Shown here one piece after another: positions 1-5,416 of a DNA stretch of 12,916 nucleotides. Positions within the stretch are counted from its first letter, which is position 1. Each line of letters starts with the position of its first letter. The position numbers and the translations under genes are program-made. The stretch spans positions 1 through 12,916 of the forward strand of contig PIXW01000248.1 of NCBI GenBank assembly GCA_003601535.1. The letters run 5' to 3'. This DNA comes from ANME-2 cluster archaeon. Its GTDB lineage: Archaea > Halobacteriota > Methanosarcinia > Methanosarcinales > Methanogasteraceae. A model generated the notes under the pieces. That model saw only the letters and a list, made by a program, of their open reading frames with translations, was not told where the DNA came from and ran no database searches.

Positions 1-40
1 AAGGTGGCATGGGCTGGCAGATTGTACCGGCTATGACCGG

Positions 41-259
41 CTAATCCTGTGCTGACGCTGTATCAGGTTGTTCAACACGATTCTCCAGTTCCCTGATGAG
101 CATGCTGATACTCGAACTGCGCAGGAAATGGCAGGGTTTATTCCTCAATTTACATGCCTTCTTGACGTATCTGCATGCGTTATGACTGTTTATATCCACA
201 GGGCAGAATATTATATCCGTCCTAACGTGAGCCCGATTTAGAATCGGGCTCGTGTGTAT
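41..259 (-). pseudogene. 5'-truncated DUF2325-like segment, in frame after the feoA-like TAG stop
   Basis: Reading the minus strand on from the TAG that ends the feoA-like gene, the same frame stays open for 72 codons to a second TAG at 41-43. Its last 58 codons (217-44) resemble the C-terminal half of DUF2325: a hydrophobic strand DIIFCPVD, then SHNACRYVKKACK, then a basic Cys-containing stretch and FLRSSSISMLIREL. That matches the family pattern of a hydrophobic strand ending in D, a SHxA motif, a KKxxK helix, then a KPxxFLRSSG-like strand. The usual N-terminal half beginning with a VLIVGG-type strand is missing, and no ATG precedes the conserved part in frame; the nearest GTG (197-199) would cut off the first strand. 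It could be a decayed gene, or an extension read through the amber codon. DUF2325 beside FeoA and DUF3793 fits an iron-related neighbourhood. The domain call is from memory of the family pattern. Confidence 0.5.
229..251 (-). terminator. Perfect 10-bp stem-loop just downstream of the feoA-like stop codon
   Basis: GAGCCCGATT and AATCGGGCTC form an uninterrupted, GC-rich 10-bp stem with a 3-nt loop, beginning 8 nt after the TAG of the feoA-like gene in transcript order. It is the strongest hairpin noticed in the window. No U-run follows, so it is not a textbook archaeal terminator. It may instead protect or process the 3' end, or act on the amber codon. On the opposite strand G-U pairs would lengthen the stem to 14 bp. 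Confidence 0.5.
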
Positions 260-967
260 CTACTCGACCAGCACCTTTTCAGCCAGACCATGACCGATTG
301 TGACCAGTTGTTCTCCTATCCTGGCAAGTATGTAGGCACCTTGCTTGGGAGTCGGGGCTACCGTCTCTCTTCTGAGCAGGGTTATCTCAGCTCCTTCGTT
401 GAGCCCGAGTTGTCTGAACTTCTCTTGCAGATGAGTTCCACCGGTAATCCGTTCTACCGTGGCTTTTTCACCATCGTTCAGGTAGTTGATCTGGGTAGAT
501 CTCCCTTCCCTGGTCACAAAGACCTTCGATGCCTGACCCTCGCCCATTCTCATCTCTTCACCCTCGACCGCAAGTACCATGGTACGATCAGGGATATGGC
601 TCAGGAATATGAGTTCGCTCTCTTTTACGATGCCGCATTCGGATAGAAAACCTTCGAATTCCTTTCCGCCTTCAATCGTTTTGACTGTTCCCACGTCTCC
701 TTTCTCCAGTCTCAGTAGCGGAACTGTCTCTCCGCCCTTCTCCACATAGATCTTATCAGCCCATCCACGAGCTATGATCACTTTCTGATCACCTACTGCC
801 AGAGAAATGGGTCCCCAGTGCACATGCACCGGCTCGGTTGCAACCACATCAAGTGTAACCCCTTCCTTTATCCCGAGCTCCTCAAGGTGCTGCTTGACAT
901 CCAGACCACCTGTGATATCCTTAACGGTCACTGTTGTATCAGATTCCACATCCATCAATGAGTTCAT
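260..967 (-). CDS. Triple FeoA-domain protein (FeoA family, iron transport-associated)
   Basis: The 235-residue protein consists of three tandem FeoA (SH3-like) domains at about residues 11-76, 82-151 and 158-235. Each has the FeoA pattern: a short strand, a GG or GGK turn, a helix ending in LG or CGI, a hydrophobic strand, and a terminal GxAxKxxVE-like strand (ARGWADKIYVE, GEGQASKVFV, GHGLAEKVLVE). A classical FeoA is about 75-85 residues and works with the FeoB ferrous iron permease. No FeoB is in the window, so its partner is unknown. It has no membrane segment or signal peptide and is expected to be cytoplasmic. The start is supported by a strong Shine-Dalgarno, AAAGGAGGT, 7 nt upstream of ATG. 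The operator/promoter repeat at 1025-1080 lies upstream and suggests iron-dependent repression. The stop is TAG, followed by an in-frame DUF2325-like segment. Confidence 0.9.
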   Translation of the reverse strand: MNSLMDVESDTTVTVKDITGGLDVKQHLEELGIKEGVTLDVVATEPVHVHWGPISLAVGDQKVIIARGWADKIYVEKGGETVPLLRLEKGDVGTVKTIEGGKEFEGFLSECGIVKESELIFLSHIPDRTMVLAVEGEEMRMGEGQASKVFVTREGRSTQINYLNDGEKATVERITGGTHLQEKFRQLGLNEGAEITLLRRETVAPTPKQGAYILARIGEQLVTIGHGLAEKVLVE

Positions 968-994
968 TTCATATACCTCCTTTTTGGATTTATT

Positions 995-1007
995 GACCTT
1001 ACAGGTC
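995..1007. promoter_or_regulatory. Inverted repeat in the feoA-like leader region
   Basis: GACCT-TAC-AGGTC is a perfect 5-bp inverted repeat with a 3-nt spacer, 28-40 bp upstream of the feoA-like ATG. It lies about 25 bp downstream of the module's TATA-like element, close to the predicted transcription start. The DUF3793 promoter has its ATTAGG/CCTAAT palindrome at nearly the same relative place. An operator role is inferred from position only. Confidence 0.35.
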
Positions 1008-1024
1008 TGATTCTATAGTGTACT

Positions 1025-1080
1025 CCTAGGTATGCAAATAATCTTCCCTAGAAAAGCTAGGTTTATTCAAAAAACCTAAT
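1025..1080 (-). promoter_or_regulatory. Iron-box-like promoter module, copy A (for the feoA-like gene)
   Basis: From right to left in transcript order the module has an inverted repeat CCTAG-AAAAG-CTAGG (1047-1061), overlapped by a second one, TAGGTTT-7-AAACCTA (1058-1078). A TATA-like A/T tract follows, read on the minus strand as ATTATTTGCATA around 1031-1042, and then CCTAGG (1025-1030). The layout repeats at 1678-1714 with the same 21-bp offset between CTAGG and the inverted repeat. CCTAR/YTAGG half-sites resemble DtxR/IdeR iron boxes. The module lies inside the 3' coding end of the DUF3793 gene, from its TAG stop inward. Confidence 0.65.
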
Positions 1081-1634
1081 TCCGCTCCTCTGATGATGTT
1101 GACAGGGTCTTCTCCTGAAAAGAGCCTTTTAATTATCATCTTCCTTGCACGGCGGTATTCGTCCATCCTCTTTTCGGATACTTCAGGGTCCCCGTATATC
1201 TTCCATAAACCGCACTTTGTGTTTCTGAGAGAGTTGAGTCCCATAAACCCTTTAACATCCTTCATCGGAATACCGAGAAATATTCCGATCTCAGGAGGGC
1301 ATCGATCGGTTGTATACCTGTGCCTGAGCATCTTCAATACATAGTCGATGGAATCAGACTCATATCCGCATTCGGATAGGAATTCCATCACTGATTCGTC
1401 TTTCAACAGTTCGTTCAACCGGTTCTGATCGAAAAACAGAACAACCGCATTTTTATCGGTCCTTTTCAACTCATAATAATCGATTTCAGATCCGATAAAG
1501 ATGCCTGCCTTATAACGGTCCCATACGTCCAGCAGCCTGCCATACTCATTGGAGATGTTCATCAGCGTTGCTGGTTTTCCACCTGCAATGGTAGCTGCGA
1601 TGCATCTCACGATTCTGTGAACCAGATATCTCAT
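1026..1634 (-). CDS. DUF3793 family protein
   Basis: This cytoplasmic protein of about 202 residues matches DUF3793, a family of unknown function often found near Feo genes. The clearest signature is CPPEIGIFLGIPMKDVKGFM in the centre, followed by a GLWKIYGDP segment, as in the family's PHEIGxFLGYPxxDVxGFI and WKVYxD motifs. The N-terminal GGKPATLMNI also fits the usual AGLKPANL-like stretch. A GTG at 1643 would add three residues, but the ATG at 1634 is preferred because AGGTGA lies 5 nt upstream of it. Its own iron-box promoter (1648-1714) sits immediately upstream, so it is probably transcribed separately from the methyltransferase gene before it. The last 12 or so codons double as the promoter/operator of the feoA-like gene. 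I infer a role in iron homeostasis from neighbours and operators; no catalytic motif is recognisable. Confidence 0.85.
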   Translation of the reverse strand: MRYLVHRIVRCIAATIAGGKPATLMNISNEYGRLLDVWDRYKAGIFIGSEIDYYELKRTDKNAVVLFFDQNRLNELLKDESVMEFLSECGYESDSIDYVLKMLRHRYTTDRCPPEIGIFLGIPMKDVKGFMGLNSLRNTKCGLWKIYGDPEVSEKRMDEYRRARKMIIKRLFSGEDPVNIIRGAELGFLNKPSFSREDYLHT

Positions 1635-1647
1635 GTTATTCACCTGT

Positions 1648-1714
1648 ATTAGGTTATCCTAATCCACATCTGTGGCATCTAGGTACATAAATAATCTACC
1701 CTAAAAAAATTAGG
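1648..1714 (-). promoter_or_regulatory. Iron-box promoter module, copy B (for the DUF3793 gene)
   Basis: In transcript order this contains the inverted repeat CCTAA-AAAAA-TTAGG (1700-1714), a TATA-like element read on the minus strand as ATTATTTATGTA (about 1684-1695), and CTAGG (1679-1683). At the predicted transcription start lies the palindrome ATTAGGTTATCCTAAT (1648-1663). TTAGGTTATCCTAA differs at one position from the core TTAGGTTAGCCTAA of the bacterial DtxR consensus, and archaeal DtxR-type repressors use similar sites. Operators flanking the TATA element and covering the start site suggest repression when iron is sufficient. Confidence 0.75.
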
Positions 1715-1735
1715 TTTTTGAACAAGAATCCGAAG

Positions 1736-2713
1736 TTACGAAATGGTCGGCTTTGATTTATTCCGCCCAACATACACCCACTGATCATACATCCCGGCAC
1801 CGTCCCGGTTGTCGATGATCCTCCCGCTCATACCAAGCTCATCCAGAACCTCTTTTAAGATGAGAATCTCCTCATTCTTATGAACCGTGAAGATGAGCAA
1901 TCCATTTTCACGCAGCAAGATAACAGATTCTGACATGATTCGCATCCAGAGATCCTTATTGAACGGATAGATCGCACCGAGCATAAATCCGGTGACACAG
2001 TCAAAGGTACCTGCAGAAAAGAACTGCGAGAGTTCGGTTGCATCCAGTACTATCGACCGGTGCGGGGCAAGTACGCCGTGCTCGAGCCCCTCGCAGATGG
2101 CGCACCGGTCAGAATCCAGACACTGCGGATCGCAGTTCAGTTCACGGAGCGCGATCGTCGCCATCCCGTTGCCGCAGCATATCTCGATCACATCTACGTC
2201 TGCAAAATCGATTCCTTCGGATTGTTCGATTCCTGTTAAGAGCGTTACGAGTCTATGCACACGGGATTCTGAAAATATCTCTGAAAAACTCTTTTTTTTA
2301 TGGATGCATCGATCACACAGCATCCGGTTCACAAGCATGATCGAATAATATTCGATTACTGCATCCATGAATTGCGAACCTGTTGTTTTTACGATGCGAA
2401 CGTTATCTGCGTGTTCACACAGTCTCATTGCATGATCTCTGAAATCAGGACTCCTGCATATCATATTGACGAAGATCGTCCAGAAGTCCTGATCCTCCGA
2501 ACGCATGAGAACCGCAATTCCGATCAACTCATCCTGATCTTTTATCTGGATCACATCATCAAATGGTATCTCTGATCTGGCGATCTCTGATAGGTACTCT
2601 TCTGTTGATTCACATCGCTTCTGGTCGTAGAAACTGCGTTCTATGAGATACAGAACCTCTGCGCAATCGATGTCCAGAAGATCGTGAAGAAGCATGGTCA
2701 TGAAAACGATCAC
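1736..2713 (-). CDS. Class I SAM-dependent methyltransferase with an unknown N-terminal domain
   Basis: The C-terminal half (about residues 170-320) is a Rossmann-type methyltransferase. Motif I is VIEICCGNG (175-183), an acidic LDSD follows strand 2 (199-202), VLDAT (222-226) and FDCVTGFM (237-244) follow, and a late strand GLLIFTV (271-277) is present. The N-terminal 130 or so residues have no domain I recognise. Cysteines are notable: CDRC at 133-136 and a cluster at 194, 198, 204 and 207. The substrate cannot be told. The longest frame opens with GTG at 2713, but a TATA-like GATATAAG (2717-2726) lies so close that transcription should start near 2695. The in-frame ATGs at 2701 or 2695 are therefore more likely starts, giving 321 or 319 residues. 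It is divergent from the aspartate kinase gene. No iron box was seen at its own promoter. Confidence 0.75.
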   Translation of the reverse strand: MIVFMTMLLHDLLDIDCAEVLYLIERSFYDQKRCESTEEYLSEIARSEIPFDDVIQIKDQDELIGIAVLMRSEDQDFWTIFVNMICRSPDFRDHAMRLCEHADNVRIVKTTGSQFMDAVIEYYSIMLVNRMLCDRCIHKKKSFSEIFSESRVHRLVTLLTGIEQSEGIDFADVDVIEICCGNGMATIALRELNCDPQCLDSDRCAICEGLEHGVLAPHRSIVLDATELSQFFSAGTFDCVTGFMLGAIYPFNKDLWMRIMSESVILLRENGLLIFTVHKNEEILILKEVLDELGMSGRIIDNRDGAGMYDQWVYVGRNKSKPTIS

Positions 2714-2782
2714 ATATCTTATATCGCTTACTGAAGATCAACCGCTATCTTTTTCAATGAGTGCTTTCTCATAAGAAGAAAC
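2714..2782. promoter_or_regulatory. Divergent promoter region between methyltransferase and aspartate kinase
   Basis: The intergenic space is only 69 bp and holds one clear A/T-rich element, CATATCTTATATCG (about 2712-2725). It can serve as a TATA box in both directions: read rightward it would give a leader of roughly 35 nt for the kinase, read leftward a near-leaderless methyltransferase transcript. No strong Shine-Dalgarno precedes the kinase ATG. Shared use of the element is inference. Confidence 0.4.
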
Positions 2783-4177
2783 ATGCGGCTGGTTATGAAA
2801 TTCGGAGGCGCCTCGATAGCAGACGGCGAGAAGATAAAATGGGTTGCTGAGTTGATAAACCGCTATCGAGAGCATGAACTGGTCGTTGTAACCTCTGCGC
2901 TCAAGGATGTGACCGATCATCTGCTGGAGCGGGCAGACAGGGTAGCGGATTCGGGAAAGCTCGAGACGGTTCAGGAATTGATCGCGCATCTCCGCAATCT
3001 GCATAATGATGCAGCGGATATCGCAATCAGCGATGAGACGATCAGAGATCAGGTATCAGACGAGCTGGACACCCGGATCCATGAACTTGAGCAGGCGTTA
3101 ACAGGAATATGCTATCTCGGAGAACTGACTCCCCGCTCCCGCGATTACATCTCCTCCTATGGAGAATTGCTTGCAGCACCGATATTATCAGGAGCGATGC
3201 GATCGATCGGCATGCCTTCGATACATCTCACAGGAGGTGAGGCTGGAATCCTGACCAACAGCAAACATGGAGCGGCAAAACCGCTTGAAACTACTTATGA
3301 GCGGGTATGCCGGAAATTGGTTCCGCTGATCGCTGAATGTGTGCCGGTTGTCGCCGGATTTATCGCAGAGGAGGAATCCGGGATCACAACAACGCTTGGA
3401 CGCGGTGGATCTGATTTTTCAGCCTCGTTGATCGGCGCTGCGATTCATGCAGATGAGATCTGGTTCTGGAAGGAGGTCTCCGGTATCATGACCTCTGATC
3501 CTAAGATCGTGCCTGATGCGCGTACCATTCCACAGGTCTCATACATCGAAGTGATGGAACTCTCGTACTTTGGCGCAAAGGTGCTGCATCCGCGTGCGAT
3601 CGAACCGGCAATCAGGCATGACATTCCTGTGAGAGTGCTAAACACCTTTGATCCGGATTTCGCTGGCACGCTTGTGGTGAAGGATCAGGAGCAGGGAAGA
3701 GAGGTCGTAAAAGCGGTCACTGTAATCGAGAAGATCGCTCTGATCAATATCTCTGGCGCAGGCATGGTTGGCACCATCGGGGTTGCTGCGCGCGTATTTG
3801 GCGCGCTCGCTGATGCCGGCGTGAACATCATCATGATCAGCCAGGGCTCATCAGAAGCGAACATCTCCATCGTTGTTGAGGAGTCGCATCTTAACCTCGC
3901 TATGGACGCAATCGGGTCAGAGTTTCGAAATGGACTGGTACGTGAGTTGACAACGAACGCAGATGTCTGCGCAATCACCGTGGTTGGTGCAGGCATGGCT
4001 GGCATACCTGGGGTCGCTGCACGCGTCTTTACCGCAATGGGAGATAATAACATCAATGTGATCATGATCAGCCAGGGCTCTTCCGAGCATAACATCTCGT
4101 TTGTGGTACGAAGCGAGGACGCGAAAAAGGCTGTGCGGGCGCTGCATAGCGAGTTCGGGCTGGGTCACAGTTTTTGA
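2783..4177 (+). CDS. Aspartate kinase with two C-terminal ACT domains
   Basis: Catalyses ATP-dependent phosphorylation of L-aspartate to 4-phospho-aspartate, the first step toward lysine, threonine and methionine. The amino-acid kinase domain (about 1-300) opens with VMKFGGAS (4-11), corresponding to the family's KFGGTS. It contains GRGGSDFSASL (207-217), WKEVSGIMTSDP (229-240) and the ELSYFGAKVLHP block (259-270). Two ACT domains follow (about 317-378 and 396-457), each with a G-rich loop and an IMISQGSSE strand. The DNA for these two strands shares an identical 20-nt stretch (3830-3849 and 4061-4080), so the ACT repeats look related by duplication. ACT domains usually provide feedback inhibition by lysine or threonine. 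The 464-residue length is normal for a monofunctional enzyme. Threonine in KFGGTS is replaced by alanine; otherwise the catalytic blocks look intact. Confidence 0.95.
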   Translation: MRLVMKFGGASIADGEKIKWVAELINRYREHELVVVTSALKDVTDHLLERADRVADSGKLETVQELIAHLRNLHNDAADIAISDETIRDQVSDELDTRIHELEQALTGICYLGELTPRSRDYISSYGELLAAPILSGAMRSIGMPSIHLTGGEAGILTNSKHGAAKPLETTYERVCRKLVPLIAECVPVVAGFIAEEESGITTTLGRGGSDFSASLIGAAIHADEIWFWKEVSGIMTSDPKIVPDARTIPQVSYIEVMELSYFGAKVLHPRAIEPAIRHDIPVRVLNTFDPDFAGTLVVKDQEQGREVVKAVTVIEKIALINISGAGMVGTIGVAARVFGALADAGVNIIMISQGSSEANISIVVEESHLNLAMDAIGSEFRNGLVRELTTNADVCAITVVGAGMAGIPGVAARVFTAMGDNNINVIMISQGSSEHNISFVVRSEDAKKAVRALHSEFGLGHSF

Positions 4178-4216
4178 TCGAACTGTTGTGAAACGTTGTT
4201 GTACGACCCGGCAAAG

Positions 4217-4226
4217 AATATATCAA
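4217..4226 (+). promoter_or_regulatory. TATA box of rtcA
   Basis: The A/T-rich GAATATATC is centred about 27 bp before the rtcA ATG, following a purine-rich GGCAAAG that could serve as BRE. This spacing predicts transcription starting at or next to the ATG, i.e. a leaderless message; no Shine-Dalgarno is present. Confidence 0.6.
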
Positions 4227-4247
4227 CACCACAGCAGATCATAGTTC

Positions 4248-5246
4248 ATGCTCACCATCGACGGCTCTTTCGGAGAGGGTGGCGGGCAGATCATGCGCAC
4301 ATCGGTTGCCATGGCTGCGATCACCAGAACGCCTGTAAAGATCATCAATATCCGCAGCAACCGCCCAAATCCAGGACTTTCGGCTCAGCACCTGACCGCG
4401 ATAAAAGCGGTAACATCACTTACCAATGCTGAAGTTACCGGTCTTGCGCTGCGATCCACTGAAATAACATTTATTCCGAAAGATATCAGGGGTGGGACGT
4501 ACCACCTGGACATCGGCACAGCAGGAAGCATTTCACTGCTTCTCCAGTGTCTGATCCCTGTTGCGCTGCATGCTCCGGAAACGGTTGCTTTCGTTATCAC
4601 AGGTGGCACCGATGTGAAATGGAGCCCGCCAATCGATTATCTGCGATATGTCACCCTGCCCGCGCTCGCTCTGATGGGGTGTGCTGTGAATATCGAGGTT
4701 TGGAGACGGGGCTATCATCCGCGTGGAGGCGGGCGTGTCAGGGCTGTGATTACGCCATCTCGTATTTCAGGAGTTGATTTCAAGAGAAGAAATGCAGACA
4801 TGGTTTACGGATGCTCTCATGCATCAAGGCTTCCGGAGCATGTCGTAAGAAGGCAGCGCGATGCTGCTGTCGCCAGACTGCATGATCATGGATACGATTC
4901 TGATATTACAATGGAACATGAAGACGTCGCATCAACTGGCAGCGGAATCACACTCTGGTGCGGTCACGTAGGCGGGTCTGCGCTTGGAGAGCGTGGAAGA
5001 CGAGCAGAGGTGGTCGGATCCGATGCAGCCGACAGCATCATAAGAGAACTGGATTCCGGAGCATCGGTGGATGTTTATCTGGCGGATCAACTGATCCCGT
5101 ACATGGCAGTGGCAAAATCCGGATCGTTTACCACAAGGGAATTATCCATGCACACGGAGACGAATATCTGGGTGAGCGAACAGTTCACAGATACCAGATT
5201 TGATGTGAAACCGATGGATTCTGTTGTCAGGGTTGTTTGCAGATGA
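4248..5246 (+). CDS. rtcA: RNA 3'-terminal phosphate cyclase
   Basis: Converts an RNA 3'-phosphate to a 2',3'-cyclic phosphate using ATP through a covalent enzyme-AMP intermediate. The protein opens with the family hallmark IDGSFGEGGGQIMRTS (4-19), includes RSNRPNPGLSAQHL (36-49), RGGTYHLDIGTAGS (81-94), and RRGYHPRGGGRV (153-164). It ends with the catalytic block SGSFTTRELSMHTETNIWV, in which His302 corresponds to the nucleotidylated histidine of E. coli RtcA (His309). Length (332 residues) is typical. In archaea the gene is usually stand-alone, without the bacterial RtcB/RtcR arrangement, and no ligase gene is nearby here. It follows the aspartate kinase by 70 bp but has its own TATA box, so independent transcription is likely. 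All key residues I can check are present. Confidence 0.97.
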   Translation: MLTIDGSFGEGGGQIMRTSVAMAAITRTPVKIINIRSNRPNPGLSAQHLTAIKAVTSLTNAEVTGLALRSTEITFIPKDIRGGTYHLDIGTAGSISLLLQCLIPVALHAPETVAFVITGGTDVKWSPPIDYLRYVTLPALALMGCAVNIEVWRRGYHPRGGGRVRAVITPSRISGVDFKRRNADMVYGCSHASRLPEHVVRRQRDAAVARLHDHGYDSDITMEHEDVASTGSGITLWCGHVGGSALGERGRRAEVVGSDAADSIIRELDSGASVDVYLADQLIPYMAVAKSGSFTTRELSMHTETNIWVSEQFTDTRFDVKPMDSVVRVVCR

Positions 5247-5416
5247 TCGGGTTTAAATATTTATTCCATGCGGGGTTGTACAGTTATTGGGTGCTGGGGT
5301 TGTTTCAGCATTGTCATTGATGCCTGGAAAAACCAGAGTTTTGGCATAACATCCAATAAGTTGACAGCCCCTTGTTCTGGATTTGCGCCATTCAGAGCAC
5401 TTCTTCACGATGCAGT

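Noticed and set aside
1..44. Possible tail of a plus-strand gene ending at TAA 42-44 (GGMGWQIVPAMTG)
   Set aside because: Only 13 codons are visible and they match nothing I can recognise.
254..646. Plus-strand open frame of 130 codons
   Set aside because: It is antisense to the feoA-like gene, whose FeoA motifs and Shine-Dalgarno are clear; no family resemblance.
633..1380. Shared 14-mer CCGCATTCGGATAG at 633-646 and 1367-1380 (encoding LSECG in both feoA-like and DUF3793 genes)
   Set aside because: A 14-base match is about what chance allows in a window this size, and the proteins are otherwise unrelated there.
3685..4095. Minus-strand frame of 136 codons
   Set aside because: Antisense to the ACT domains of aspartate kinase. 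The repeated phrase in it only mirrors the ACT duplication.
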